64,000 bases of DNA from Sunxiuqinia sp965230765 (GCA_965230765.1 CBDDLR010000002.1:248001-312000), one strand, 5' to 3'; positions 24,347-33,666 are shown, numbered from the stretch's first letter. Notes: a model not told the origin generated them from the sequence alone. Numbers and translations are program-made.

Positions 24347-25612
24347 TTAAAAGAAATACATCATCATTATTTCAAAACGATTGTTTGTTGCCTTGTGTTT
24401 TTGTGAATATAATCCATCTTTGAAATTAAAGTTGCCAGTACCAAAATTTGCCGAAGTGATCTCATATTCACCCACCAGTCTTATTTTGGATATGTTCAAT
24501 GCAATGTGTGGTGCAATTCTGTAGTGGTTTTGTACGTTAGCTAACAATCCGGCAGTAACTTCATTGATTTGACCAACCACTAGCGGATCGGTTGTTCCAA
24601 GATTTTCGGCATAAGCAAGTAGTAAGCCTGCTTGCCATTTCTTTCCATAAACCACATTCAAAAGGCTTGAAAAACTGTTGTAATTCGTATAGGTTTCTTC
24701 GCCTGAACCAAGGTCTTTGGCTGATATTCCATATCCGCCCAGCATGGTTAAGTGGGTCATGTTTTGTCCGTAATATGCCTTAGTAGTAATAGACAGCAAG
24801 TTTGTTTTAAACTTTGCATAAGACATAATACTTGTGCTGGTCAGGAATGAATTTGAAACAAAGTCACCGCTTTCGCCATTAACCATCATTTTGGGTTTTA
24901 TTCGTTTAAAGCTGGTGCCCGCACCCAATGTCAATCTTTTTGACCGATATTCAGCAGATGCGATTATTTCCGGGATTACTCCATTGCGTTGAGCCTGGTT
25001 GGGGGTTGAGTAGATGGATGCATCAAAATATCTTGAAGTGTATTGGTTTTCGTAAACAGCTGATCCAGACAAGGTGATTTTGTCTGAAACAAAATAGTCG
25101 AAGCGAATTTGCGGGGATCGGTTAAATGCCTGAAAAGGGGCACCTGTGTTTAAACCCGAAACGGTTGGGTACACTCCGCCACCCCAAAACGGATGCCAGT
25201 TTTGACCAACCAATAGTTTTGTTTTGTCCCACAAAAAATTGACATGGGCATGCCTGATACGAAAAAGGGTTGGTTCATTTCTGACAATGCCCCCAAAATC
25301 AAACTCAATTGTTCCAGAGGTTTTTGCATTAAAAATTACAGGCCCTTCTATTTTAACACCAAGCCGACTGGCCAAGGCCGATAAATTAGCGCTTGTTTGC
25401 TCATTAATATCTTTTCCGTTGCTGTCAACACCTGTATACAGCGGCACCAGGTAAAAAACGTCATGTGCAGCATCTAGTCCTTTGTAAGTGTCAACAAATG
25501 CTTCGCTCCTGATAAATCCATAAAAATCAAGAGCAATTTCATCGTTCTTTTTTTGCGCACTCACATTTAAAACGAGCCACAATGAAAGAGTAGCCAGTAA
25601 TATCCTTTTCAT
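24347..25612 (-). CDS. Outer-membrane porin-like beta-barrel protein (DcaP-like)
   Basis: The 421-aa protein has a signal peptide (to NVSAQ), then FYGFIRSEAFVDTY, then alternating aromatic/polar strands (RIRHAHVNFLW, LVGQNWHPFWGG) and a C-terminal barrel end RFEIMMMYFF. This resembles the DcaP-like/porin proteins of Bacteroidota. It is likely a passive or substrate-selective outer-membrane channel. It is divergently oriented to nrfH across a 268-bp gap, so it may share regulation with nitrite respiration; that is inference. Confidence 0.75.
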   Translation of the reverse strand: MKRILLATLSLWLVLNVSAQKKNDEIALDFYGFIRSEAFVDTYKGLDAAHDVFYLVPLYTGVDSNGKDINEQTSANLSALASRLGVKIEGPVIFNAKTSGTIEFDFGGIVRNEPTLFRIRHAHVNFLWDKTKLLVGQNWHPFWGGGVYPTVSGLNTGAPFQAFNRSPQIRFDYFVSDKITLSGSAVYENQYTSRYFDASIYSTPNQAQRNGVIPEIIASAEYRSKRLTLGAGTSFKRIKPKMMVNGESGDFVSNSFLTSTSIMSYAKFKTNLLSITTKAYYGQNMTHLTMLGGYGISAKDLGSGEETYTNYNSFSSLLNVVYGKKWQAGLLLAYAENLGTTDPLVVGQINEVTAGLLANVQNHYRIAPHIALNISKIRLVGEYEITSANFGTGNFNFKDGLYSQKHKATNNRFEIMMMYFF

Positions 25613-25813
25613 TTTTAACTGTTAAAATTTGATCTGCGAATATAGTAGCCCTGATGGTAGGTTTTTCTGGCAAAAAGTCATTGATTGAACAAAATTTCGA
25701 AAAAATGGATAGCTGGTTTTTTTATTTAAGTTTCATGTTGTCAGGATATTGTGTTTCGATTTGTTTGTTTGAACCTACTCAAATGAATTTTTTTGAAGGA
25801 AAATTTAGGTATG

Positions 25814-25829
25814 TGTAACATCGGTTACA
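25814..25829 (+). promoter_or_regulatory. Crp/Fnr (HcpR-type) operator palindrome upstream of nrfH
   Basis: TGTAAC-ATCG-GTTACA is a perfect 16-bp palindrome of the GTAAC-N4-GTTAC form that I associate with HcpR-like Crp/Fnr regulators of nitrosative/nitrite genes. A TATTTTCA near the -7 consensus at 25851-25858 puts the palindrome centre about 41 bp upstream of the expected start site, the class II activator position. Confidence 0.55.
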
Positions 25830-25880
25830 AAAAATTAATAATAGACCCTTTATTTTCATGCAGTAATAAAACACCAAACT

Positions 25881-26450
25881 ATGCTTAAATTTCTCAGACC
25901 GCCTTCAATATGGAAATTCCCGGTGCTGATAGCCGTTGGAATTTTTTGCGGATTGGGGGTATTCATTTTACGCGTTTCAAATGCGTCATCTTACCTTTCT
26001 GATAAGCCTGAAACATGCGTTAATTGCCACATTATGGCACCTCAGTATGCAACATGGAAACACAGTTCACATCGTGAGGTGGCGCATTGTAATGACTGCC
26101 ATGTACCGCACAACAATGTATTTAACAAGTACTACTTTAAAGCGAAAGATGGTTTAAGGCATGCAACTGTTTTTACATTGAAGAAAGAACCTCAGGTAAT
26201 ATTTATTAAAGAAGAAGGGGCTGGGGTGGTTCACCAAAATTGTGTTCGTTGCCACGAGAATCAACTGATGAATGCACAGCAGGCAGGATGCGTAGCAAAC
26301 TACAAGGAAAACAGAACTGCCCGACCGTGCTGGGATTGCCATCGTGAAGTACCACATGGGCGTGTGAACAGCCTCTCCAGTACGCCCAACGCTCAGGTTC
26401 CGCTTCCTGAAAGTCCTGTACCTGAATGGATTAAAAAAATGAATGAATAA
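25881..26450 (+). CDS. nrfH: Cytochrome c nitrite reductase small subunit
   Basis: The 189-aa membrane-anchored NapC/NrfH-type cytochrome has one N-terminal helix (about 14-33). Four CxxCH haem sites follow: CVNCH about 46-50, CNDCH, CVRCH and CWDCH. It takes electrons from menaquinol and passes them to NrfA on the periplasmic side. It is directly followed by nrfA (20 bp gap). Length and haem count are normal for the family. Confidence 0.96.
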   Translation: MLKFLRPPSIWKFPVLIAVGIFCGLGVFILRVSNASSYLSDKPETCVNCHIMAPQYATWKHSSHREVAHCNDCHVPHNNVFNKYYFKAKDGLRHATVFTLKKEPQVIFIKEEGAGVVHQNCVRCHENQLMNAQQAGCVANYKENRTARPCWDCHREVPHGRVNSLSSTPNAQVPLPESPVPEWIKKMNE

Positions 26451-26470
26451 CATTAAAAATTACACTAGAT

Positions 26471-27985
26471 ATGAAACCGTTAAATTCGCTTGTTGAAAAA
26501 AGACCTCTTGTTGGATGGTTGTTATTTTTACTAACCGTTGTTGTTGTTTTTCTTCTTGGATTGCTTGCTTCTTCCATTCTTGAAAGAAGGGCTGAAGCCA
26601 GTTTTGTAAATGTTCCCAAAGTGGAGATTTCAGAGTTTGAACCACGAAATGAAGTGTGGGGAGAGAACTATCCCCGCGAGTTCCAGTCGTATTATCAAAC
26701 GGCTGATACTTCATTCCAAAGTAAGTATAATGGGGGCGCAATGATTGATATGCTTGAAGTTGATCCCCGATTGGTGGTGCTTTGGGCTGGTTATGGATTT
26801 GCGAAAGACTATAATCAGGGACGTGGACACTACTATGCAGTAGATGATTTGGTGAATTCATTGCGTTCAGGTGGTCCAACCAACGATAAAGATGGCCCCA
26901 TGCCATCTACTTGCTGGACATGTAAAAGCCCTGATGTTCCTCGACTAATGGATCGTGATGGGGTAGATAATTTCTACAAAGGTAAATGGTCGCGTTTAGG
27001 CCATGAGGTAGTGAATACTATTGGTTGTGCAGACTGCCACGATCCAAAAACCATGAAGCTAAGAATTACCCGCCCTGCTTTGGTTGAAGCGTTTGAAGTA
27101 ATGGGAAAAGACATCACCAAGGCTTCGCACCAGGAAATGCGCAGTTTGGTTTGTGCGCAGTGCCACGTGGAGTATTACTTCGATAAAAATAAGGTTGAAG
27201 GTGCTGCTTACCTGACCTTTCCATGGAAAAACGGGATGTCTGCTGAAGCGATGGAGAAGTACTACGATGACATAGAATTTAAAGACTGGACACACAAGTT
27301 AAGTAAAGCACCAATGCTAAAAGCACAACACCCAGGATACGAAATGTACCTGGAAGGAATCCATGCCGAACGTGGTGTATCTTGCGCTGACTGCCACATG
27401 CCATACAAATCAGAAGGAGGACAAAAATTTACCGATCATAAAATCCAGTCGCCACTTAATAATGTGGCTAATTCATGCCAGGTTTGTCACCGTGAGGAGA
27501 CTGCCCAGTTGTTGACTGATGTGTTTGATCGCCAGGATAAAATTATCGAGAACAGGGACAAGCTGGAGGAGTTGATCGTTCGTGCCCATGTTGAGGCCAA
27601 AACTGCCTGGGATTTAGGTGCAAGTGAAGAAGAAATGAAAGAAATCCTGATTGGAATTCGTCACGCACAATGGCGCTGGGATTATGCTGCTGCCAGCCAC
27701 GGTGGTTCATTCCATGCTCCAATTGAAACAGGCAGGGTAATTTCCACTGGCTTGACCATTGCCCAGGAAACCCGAATCAAACTTGCCCGTTTGTTGGCAT
27801 CAAAAGGAATGAACAAGGAAGTACCTTATCCGGATATTTCAACCAAAGCAAAAGCTCAGAAATTCATCGGGCTGGATGTTGAAAAACTTAAAGCAGAAAA
27901 AGAAACATTTAAAGAAAACTTGTTGCCCGTTTGGCTTCAAAAAGCAAAAGAACGTGAAGATGCATGGGCTGTGGTAACCAAGTAG
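26471..27985 (+). CDS. nrfA: Ammonia-forming cytochrome c nitrite reductase
   Basis: The 504-aa pentahaem enzyme has an N-terminal membrane helix/uncleaved signal (about 13-34). The catalytic haem-1 site is CWTCK (Lys ligand, about 147), followed by four CxxCH sites: CADCH, CAQCH, CADCH, CQVCH. This is diagnostic of NrfA, which reduces nitrite to ammonium with six electrons in the periplasm. KAQHPGYEMY and GIHAERGVSCADCHMPY contain expected active-site His/Tyr region residues. It works with NrfH upstream. Confidence 0.97.
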   Translation: MKPLNSLVEKRPLVGWLLFLLTVVVVFLLGLLASSILERRAEASFVNVPKVEISEFEPRNEVWGENYPREFQSYYQTADTSFQSKYNGGAMIDMLEVDPRLVVLWAGYGFAKDYNQGRGHYYAVDDLVNSLRSGGPTNDKDGPMPSTCWTCKSPDVPRLMDRDGVDNFYKGKWSRLGHEVVNTIGCADCHDPKTMKLRITRPALVEAFEVMGKDITKASHQEMRSLVCAQCHVEYYFDKNKVEGAAYLTFPWKNGMSAEAMEKYYDDIEFKDWTHKLSKAPMLKAQHPGYEMYLEGIHAERGVSCADCHMPYKSEGGQKFTDHKIQSPLNNVANSCQVCHREETAQLLTDVFDRQDKIIENRDKLEELIVRAHVEAKTAWDLGASEEEMKEILIGIRHAQWRWDYAAASHGGSFHAPIETGRVISTGLTIAQETRIKLARLLASKGMNKEVPYPDISTKAKAQKFIGLDVEKLKAEKETFKENLLPVWLQKAKEREDAWAVVTK

Positions 27986-28067
27986 CAAAAAATCGTTGAC
28001 ATTTTTAATGAATCGTTGAATGACTGAAATTAAACTTCTAGAAGATTCATAAACCAAAACATTAACT

Positions 28068-29285
28068 ATGAAAAAAAATTACAAACTAATAATAACTGCT
28101 GTATTCTTACTGGCCGGACTGAATGTTTATGCTCAGTTTAAGTTGAGCGGTGAGTTTAGACCTCGTACAGAGTTAAGCCACGGCTATGGCACATTGTCCA
28201 GTGACGATCAGGATGCATCTTTGTTTACTGCACAACGTACCCGGTTGAATGCCTTTTATAAAAATGAAAACATTAAGGTTGGTTTGGTTTTGCAGGATGT
28301 TCGTACCTGGGGAAGCCAACGACAGTTGGTAACCAACGAAGATTATGCAACTTCTGTACACCAGGGGTGGGCTGAAGTTTTCTTTACACCTGAATTTTCA
28401 TTGAAAGCAGGTAGGCAGGAGTTGATTTATGATGACCACCGTATTTTTGGTAGTGTGGGTTGGGCACACCAGGCCCGTTCGCATGACATTGCAATCTTCA
28501 AATATGAAAAAGATTTCAAACTGCATGTGGGGCTAGCTCATCATGAAAATACCAATCGGAAGAACAATGTGTTTGACGGGGCAGATGCATACAAAAACAT
28601 GCAGTACATTTGGTATCACAGGCCAATCGGAAAAGTTAACTTCAGTTTCTTATTCCTGAATAATGGGGTGCCGGATGTAAAAGCCGAAGGACAGGAAGTT
28701 TTTTATAGCCAAACTTTTGGGACACATTCAAGCTTAAAAACGGGGAAATGGAAATTTGCCACTAACCTGTATTTGCAAACAGGGAAAACCAAGGCAGATG
28801 TTGATCTGAGCGCATACAACCTGATGGTTGAAGCTGTTTGTCCAAGGGGAAATGTGTTTGGATTTGAACGTCTTTCAGGTACATCTTATAACGATACGGA
28901 TGCTAAATCATTCACGCCATTTTATGGAACCAACCACAAATTCAACGGCTTTATGGACTATTTCTATGTGGGCAACCACGGTGGGAATGTTGGGTTGAAT
29001 GACATCTACTTCAAGTACAACTATAAAAAAGACAAATTCAGTTTTGGTGCTCATATTCATTACTTCTCAGCTGCGGCAGATTTAGCTCCAAATGCAGATA
29101 AGTACCTTGGGACAGAACTTGACCTGGTTTCTTCGTGGAAGATTAGCCCGGATGCAAACATCAGTGCTGGTTGGTCGTTTATGTTTGCCGGAGATAGCAT
29201 GGAACTGCTAAAAGGTGGAAGCAAGGATGGCGGCAACTATTGGGGATGGCTCATGCTGAGTGTAACACCTAAGTTTATTCAGTAA
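28068..29285 (+). CDS. Alginate-export-type outer-membrane protein
   Basis: The 405-aa protein has a signal peptide (ends LNVYAQ) and then FKLSGEFRPRTELSHGYG, the start of the alginate export (AlgE-like) barrel domain. Regular amphipathic strands include GRQELIYDDHRIFGSVGW. Proteins of this family often lie beside nrfHA in Bacteroidota and are probably channels rather than alginate exporters. It follows nrfA by 82 bp on the same strand. The substrate is unknown; nitrite or nitrate passage is only a guess from context. Confidence 0.8.
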   Translation: MKKNYKLIITAVFLLAGLNVYAQFKLSGEFRPRTELSHGYGTLSSDDQDASLFTAQRTRLNAFYKNENIKVGLVLQDVRTWGSQRQLVTNEDYATSVHQGWAEVFFTPEFSLKAGRQELIYDDHRIFGSVGWAHQARSHDIAIFKYEKDFKLHVGLAHHENTNRKNNVFDGADAYKNMQYIWYHRPIGKVNFSFLFLNNGVPDVKAEGQEVFYSQTFGTHSSLKTGKWKFATNLYLQTGKTKADVDLSAYNLMVEAVCPRGNVFGFERLSGTSYNDTDAKSFTPFYGTNHKFNGFMDYFYVGNHGGNVGLNDIYFKYNYKKDKFSFGAHIHYFSAAADLAPNADKYLGTELDLVSSWKISPDANISAGWSFMFAGDSMELLKGGSKDGGNYWGWLMLSVTPKFIQ

Positions 29286-29324
29286 TTAAGTTTTCAAATA
29301 TTTCAAAAGACCCCCATCTCACTC

Positions 29325-29386
29325 TTCCCCCCATTGGGGAACCTGCCTGCCGGTAGGCAGGGATGTCTATCCCGAGCACTCGGGAT
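29325..29386. repeat. Cluster of three intergenic palindromes
   Basis: Three inverted repeats in a row: TTCCCC/GGGGAA (29325-29341), CCTGCCTGCCGGTAGGCAGG (29342-29361, near-perfect) and ATCCCGAG-CA-CTCGGGAT (29369-29386, perfect). They are dispersed-repeat-like, and the second could end the upstream transcript. GGCAGG-type palindromes reappear inside the 36.1 kb repeat site. Confidence 0.7.
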
Positions 29387-29431
29387 GACAGAAGGGGTGT
29401 TATTAGATAATACGTTCATCAGCAAATACGA

Positions 29432-29776
29432 TTATTTACTTTTACTGAATTCATTATTTCCATTTGGAAACTCTATCATTAGTTTGTCTCCGTAAATTGA
29501 ATAATAATATGTATGCGGAACCGCTGCTTTGAAAAGAGAGCCACTATATTGTATCGTAATTGAATCTTCAGTGTACGAATAATGATAGCGATGTACATGA
29601 TTCGGTGATCCAGATAAATATAATTCAAAATCATTATCGAAAAGCAAGGTGTCATTATTGTTTGAAATCCATGTTCCAATAAACATTGTATCCGGATGAT
29701 CAATATTTTTACATTGGTAAAAAAGCGCAAATAGAAAAGATATAAAAGACAAGATGAAGAGGTCGGACTTTTTCAT
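29432..29776 (-). CDS. Small exported protein of unknown function (lipocalin-like)
   Basis: The 114-aa protein has an N-terminal hydrophobic segment ending FYQCKN, which could be a lipoprotein signal (Cys about 22). The body reads FIGTWISNNNDTLLFDND...DSITIQYSG...DKLMIEFPNG, the short beta-strand pattern of lipocalin-like domains. No catalytic motif is seen. It is divergent to the PepSY protein gene. Confidence 0.6.
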   Translation of the reverse strand: MKKSDLFILSFISFLFALFYQCKNIDHPDTMFIGTWISNNNDTLLFDNDFELYLSGSPNHVHRYHYSYTEDSITIQYSGSLFKAAVPHTYYYSIYGDKLMIEFPNGNNEFSKSK

Positions 29777-29864
29777 TGAATTCGTTTTTATACGAAATAG
29801 ATGAATAACTTATGATTTAGTTGCGTTGTTTGATGAAAAGAGATGATTTATTATTCTTTTATCG

Positions 29865-31367
29865 ATGAAGAAAGCTTTGAAAACCTTACGAAAACTTCAT
29901 AAATGGCCGGGGATTATTATCGCGTTCCTTGCTGTTTTGTTTGCAATTTCGGGTGTGGTAATGAACCACCGACAATTGTTTTCAGGCGTTGATGTGAGCC
30001 GAAATTTATTGCCACCCGGCTACCAGTATGAAAACTGGAACCTGGCTGCGGTGAGTGGAGGGGTCCAGCTGGAAGATAGCGCAAACCTCATTTATGGGAA
30101 TATTGGGGTTTGGAAGCTTTCGAATGGCAAATTCATCGATTTTAATGCTGGTTTCCCTAAAGGAATTGACAACCGTAAAATCTACAAAATTGAAAAGCTA
30201 CACAATGGAACTTTGGCAGCAGCAACTCAATTTGGTTTGTATGCTTTTATGGAATCAGAAGAGCAATGGAAAAAGATTGAGATTCCTATTAAAGAAGAAC
30301 GGCTGACCGATCTCTTTCTGAAACAAGACAGCCTGATGGTGATGAGCAGACATTTTTTGCTGAAGACCACTAATCTGAAAGAATTTGAAGTTGTGCAACT
30401 ACCTGCACCTGAAAACTACAAACGAAAAGCTGGTTTATTTAACACGCTTTGGGAACTTCACAGTGGAGAGCTGTTTGGACTGGTTGGTAAGTTGCTTGTC
30501 GATTTGTTAGGACTGGTTACCATTGTGATGGCAGTTACAGGCTTGCTGCATTTTTTCTTTCCAAAAATTGCTAAAAAAAGACGGCAGAAGAATAAAGACA
30601 ACTCCAGCTTATCGAAAGTTCGAAAGAAAAACCTGCAATGGCACAATGTGCTTGGATATGTGTTTATCTTATTTTTATTGGTTAACACAACAGCAGGTAT
30701 TTTCCTCCGCCCGCCTTTGCTAATTCCTATTGCTACAAAAAAAGTAGGCATCATTCCGGGAACACATCTGGATAGCCCTAATCCATGGCACGATATGCTA
30801 CGCAAAGGCTTTTGGGATGAAAACCTGAACCAATATATTTTCTCAACTTCTGAAGGGTTCTATTACGCTGATGAACATTTTTCAAAACCATTACAACCGT
30901 TCTCAGTTCAGCCACCTGTAAGTGTGATGGGCTGCAATGTGTTTGAACGGATTGGGCAATCACAATATTTGGTTGGTTCATTTAGTGGCTTGTTTTTGTG
31001 GGATATTCCGAGCAGTACCGTTGTTGATGCATTTACCCACAAGCCACCTGTAAAAACCTCAGGAAAACCAATTTCAGATCACATGGTAACTGGTTTTGTA
31101 GCGCTTTCTGAAAATGACCATTTTTTGTTCGAATATGATCGGGGAATGACTTCGTTTGAAAGGCATCCTGTTTTGGAAATGCCAGAGGAGCTAATTCAGA
31201 AAACACCTATCTCGTTGTGGAATACCGCACTGGAAATTCACACCGGGCGTATTTTCGAACATTTGCTTGGTCCATTTTATATTTTGTATGTTCCACTCGC
31301 CGGCTTGTGTTTAATGATGGTCTTGATTAGTGGTTTTTTGATTTGGTGGAAAGCGTATAGAAGGTGA
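29865..31367 (+). CDS. PepSY-associated TM helix (PepSY_TM) membrane protein
   Basis: The 500-aa inner-membrane protein has an N-terminal helix in RKLHKWPGIIIAFLAVLFAISGVVMNH, the typical PepSY_TM start with conserved His and Trp. Two central helices lie around 205-275 (LVTIVMAVTGLLHFFFP; QWHNVLGYVFILFLLVN) and a last helix at about 470-495 (LYVPLAGLCLMMVLISGFLIWW). Large non-membrane parts separate them. Members are often linked to ferric/siderophore reduction or periplasmic iron handling. No receptor is next to it here, so the role is open. Confidence 0.8.
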   Translation: MKKALKTLRKLHKWPGIIIAFLAVLFAISGVVMNHRQLFSGVDVSRNLLPPGYQYENWNLAAVSGGVQLEDSANLIYGNIGVWKLSNGKFIDFNAGFPKGIDNRKIYKIEKLHNGTLAAATQFGLYAFMESEEQWKKIEIPIKEERLTDLFLKQDSLMVMSRHFLLKTTNLKEFEVVQLPAPENYKRKAGLFNTLWELHSGELFGLVGKLLVDLLGLVTIVMAVTGLLHFFFPKIAKKRRQKNKDNSSLSKVRKKNLQWHNVLGYVFILFLLVNTTAGIFLRPPLLIPIATKKVGIIPGTHLDSPNPWHDMLRKGFWDENLNQYIFSTSEGFYYADEHFSKPLQPFSVQPPVSVMGCNVFERIGQSQYLVGSFSGLFLWDIPSSTVVDAFTHKPPVKTSGKPISDHMVTGFVALSENDHFLFEYDRGMTSFERHPVLEMPEELIQKTPISLWNTALEIHTGRIFEHLLGPFYILYVPLAGLCLMMVLISGFLIWWKAYRR

Positions 31368-31458
31368 GTTGCGGGTTGCGGGTTTCGGGTTTCGAGTTTC
31401 GGGTTGCGTGTTGTGGGTTTCGTGTTGTGGGTATCGAGTTGCGGGTTTCGAGTTGCAA
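31368..31458. repeat. Heptamer tandem repeat, 13 units of GTTKCGN
   Basis: Starting at the base after the PepSY gene stop, 13 consecutive 7-mers of the form GTTGCGG/GTTTCGG/GTTTCGA can be read without a break. Variation is confined mainly to positions 4, 5 and 7. There are no spacers, so it is not a CRISPR. Confidence 0.9.
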
Positions 31459-31545
31459 TTGTAGTTAAATGTAAGTTTTTGCTGGCAGCAGAATTTCTAT
31501 TCAGAACATCATACTACGACCGGAGTTAGAGATTTCGAAGCGACA

Positions 31546-31576
31546 CTTGTACGCTTTGTGATTGTGGCTATATTTG
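31546..31576 (+). promoter_or_regulatory. Bacteroidota-type promoter (-33/-7)
   Basis: CTTG at 31546-31549, 19 bp, then TATATTTG at 31569-31576, matching TTTG-N19-TAnnTTTG with one mismatch in the -33 box. It serves the methyltransferase gene at 31637. Confidence 0.6.
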
Positions 31577-31636
31577 CATGGCAATAATCCATTTGCGATA
31601 CACAATCCACATTAACAAAATATCAATAGACAATAA

Positions 31637-32578
31637 ATGTTGGTGAACAGTTCAATATACTCCTTTATATACGATTATACCGAAAGTGAACTTTGTAAAC
31701 TCGAATCGAGATGTATTTTTGGCGAAGAGGAAAAAAATAAACTACTCATTTCTGATAAAAAAGTAGATCCTTCAATTAGTCCCTTCATAAAAAGAAGGTT
31801 TGATGTGATTTTATCATCTGAAGATTATTCAACATTAATTAATGACATAAAAAACCTGGAGATAAGTGCTGAAGGCTTTAAGGTTGAATATGTTGTTATG
31901 GATGGTGACACGATTGAATATGAGCAAAGACTTGAAAAGCTAAAAGACATTGGCTATTGCATTGAAGGTACGCCTGATTATTACAATCCTTCAGTTAGCT
32001 ATGCGGTTTGTTGTTTTAAGGGGAGGTGGTGTTTTGGAATTTTGGTTAAAAATAATCTGGATTGGAATAAGCACAAGCAAAAACCCTACTTATTCAGCAA
32101 CTCGATAAATATAAAAATTGCGAAAGCCCTTGTTAATATTGCAGCAAATGCCAACACAGACAAAAAATTGCTAGATGCATGTTGTGGTGTTGGTACCATA
32201 ATGTTAGAAGCCTGTTTTGCAGGATACACTATTGAGGGCTGCGATATTAATTGGAAGCTTTGTAGACAAGCGCGCGCAAACCTTGCTCATTTCAATTATA
32301 CAGCAACTGTTTATCGTTCCGATGTAAAAGATATGAGCATTAGCTATGATGCTGCCATGATCGATTTGCCCTATAACTTATTTAGTTGTGCTGATGACGA
32401 CACCATAAAACACATCATTGAGTCAACAGCTGCTCTTACAAACCGGCTTGTAATCGTATCAACTTCAGATATCACAAATATCATCCAAAAAATAGGATTG
32501 AGAATTACCGATTATTGTAGCGTGGGCAAAAGGTCTAAAAATTTCGCCAGAAAAATATGGGTTTGTGAAAGGAAGTAG
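31637..32578 (+). CDS. SAM-dependent RNA methyltransferase-like protein (TRM11/UPF0020 type)
   Basis: The 313-aa protein has a poorly conserved N-terminal half and a Rossmann methyltransferase C-terminal half. Motif I is LLDACCGVGTIMLEA about 179-193, motif II GCDINWKLCRQARANL about 203-218 and motif IV DLPYNL about 243-248. The DLPY form is that of TRM11-like tRNA guanosine-N2 methyltransferases, whose motif IV is (D/N)PPY-like. The THUMP domain expected N-terminally is not obvious. Substrate uncertain. It has its own promoter. Confidence 0.75.
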   Translation: MLVNSSIYSFIYDYTESELCKLESRCIFGEEEKNKLLISDKKVDPSISPFIKRRFDVILSSEDYSTLINDIKNLEISAEGFKVEYVVMDGDTIEYEQRLEKLKDIGYCIEGTPDYYNPSVSYAVCCFKGRWCFGILVKNNLDWNKHKQKPYLFSNSINIKIAKALVNIAANANTDKKLLDACCGVGTIMLEACFAGYTIEGCDINWKLCRQARANLAHFNYTATVYRSDVKDMSISYDAAMIDLPYNLFSCADDDTIKHIIESTAALTNRLVIVSTSDITNIIQKIGLRITDYCSVGKRSKNFARKIWVCERK

Positions 32579-32631
32579 GAATTTAGCGGACACTTGAGAA
32601 TTACGGCATCATTTCCAGTCTCCTAAAAAGA

Positions 32632-33264
32632 TTATAACTCAGTCAATACATTTAAAGAAACCAGGTGTTCAATAACACCCCATTCCTTTAAAAACCAATT
32701 TTGATCATCAATGTAGAATGAGCTGATGGAAGAATTGTTGATTGAAAACACCCGTGGATTATCCAGTGGAATGTTGAAGGTTCTATACATCATCATTTCC
32801 AGCACTAATCCGTGTGCAACAATCAATATTTTCTGGTTGCGAAATTGATTGGCAATAACTTCAATTTCTGAAACTATGCGCTGGTAAAGTTGCTCGGGGC
32901 TTTCTCCTTCTGGAATTACAAATTTTGGATCGCGTTGGATATAATGTGCATATTCAGTTGGGTATTGCTCTTTTATTTCTGCAATGGTCATGCCTTCCAA
33001 TATGCCAAAGGAACGTTCGCGCAGGTTCGGGTTAAGGTGATGCGGAAGCAACAGGTTTGTGTTGATTATTCTTGCGGTTTCGGCAGCCCGTTCCAAATCA
33101 CTGCTAAATAAAACATCAAACTCACGTTTTGCTAATGCCTTTCCAACCAGCTCAGCCTGCAAAATACCATTCTCCGTTAAGTCACTGTTGCAATGCCCCT
33201 GAATGCGCATTTGTGCATTCCAAACCGTTTCGCCGTGCCTAACAATTGTTATTTCCGTTGCCAT
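32632..33264 (-). CDS. Histidine phosphatase family protein (phosphoglycerate-mutase fold)
   Basis: The start at 33264 (MATEITIVRHGET) gives 210 aa and places the catalytic RHGE at residues 9-12, the family norm. Other catalytic elements are SDLERAAETA about 56-65, RERSFGILEG about 82-91 and IVAHGLVLE about 151-159. Such small enzymes dephosphorylate sugar phosphates, phosphoglycerate or alpha-ribazole phosphate; the substrate is unresolved. No cobalamin genes are nearby. Confidence 0.88.
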   Translation of the reverse strand: MATEITIVRHGETVWNAQMRIQGHCNSDLTENGILQAELVGKALAKREFDVLFSSDLERAAETARIINTNLLLPHHLNPNLRERSFGILEGMTIAEIKEQYPTEYAHYIQRDPKFVIPEGESPEQLYQRIVSEIEVIANQFRNQKILIVAHGLVLEMMMYRTFNIPLDNPRVFSINNSSISSFYIDDQNWFLKEWGVIEHLVSLNVLTEL

Positions 33265-33626
33265 TGTTTCCCAATTTTGTGCGAAGATGGAGCATTTCTT
33301 TACCAAAAAAAAGAAATCCGCATTAAAAAAGGATCAAGTTTTAATTAGTTGTAAAGCTTCAGTCCATCTTGCTAAAGCGGATTTGCAATCCGCTTTAATA
33401 CCGATACTCCCCTCAGCCTTTCACTAGTTGCCGGATTTGTCCCCAATCAGGGGACGGAGGGGGTAATCCAGCTATCCTTAAAATAAACAAATGTTGAAAA
33501 TTTGTTGATGTTTTAATGTTAGGCTATGGCTTTGTTTTGTTAACTTGTGCCTTAATTAAACAAACAAATGCCCCAAAAGCAAAAATTGATATAAGAAAAA
33601 TAAAGGCAATAGTTTATACATATTAG
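33265..33626. other. Gene-free interval with palindromes, left of the cassette array
   Basis: Contains a perfect hairpin with 11-bp arms (TAAAGCGGATT / AATCCGCTTTA, 33373-33397), a GTCCCC-AATCA-GGGGAC hairpin near 33439-33455, then AT-rich DNA holding the array leader (33561-33583). I see no gene in it. Confidence 0.6.
33561..33583 (+). repeat. Array leader motif (copy 1)
   Basis: This 23-bp sequence beginning CAAACAAATGCCCCAAAAGC recurs exactly, inverted, at 46752-46774. In both copies it is preceded about 14-15 bp earlier by TTAACTT and followed 37-43 bp later by TTAGTT, at which the first gene unit begins. Here that point is the G|TTAGGGGC boundary at 33626. Confidence 0.75.
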
Positions 33627-33666
33627 TTAGGGGCAATTAAAATCAACATCCTAAAATATACTAGAA

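Noticed and set aside
25660..25690. A TGGCA...ATTG sequence as a second sigma-54 promoter
   Set aside because: The spacing between GG and GC elements is wrong and the -12 box is incomplete.
31368..31458. Heptamer arrays (also 39483-39559) as CRISPR arrays
   Set aside because: Units are 7 bp, directly adjacent, with no spacers and no cas genes in the window.
33373..33397. The perfect GCGGATT palindrome as an integron attachment site
   Set aside because: It is a short simple hairpin 230 bp left of the first boundary, lacks GTTRRRY, and resembles common intergenic palindromes.
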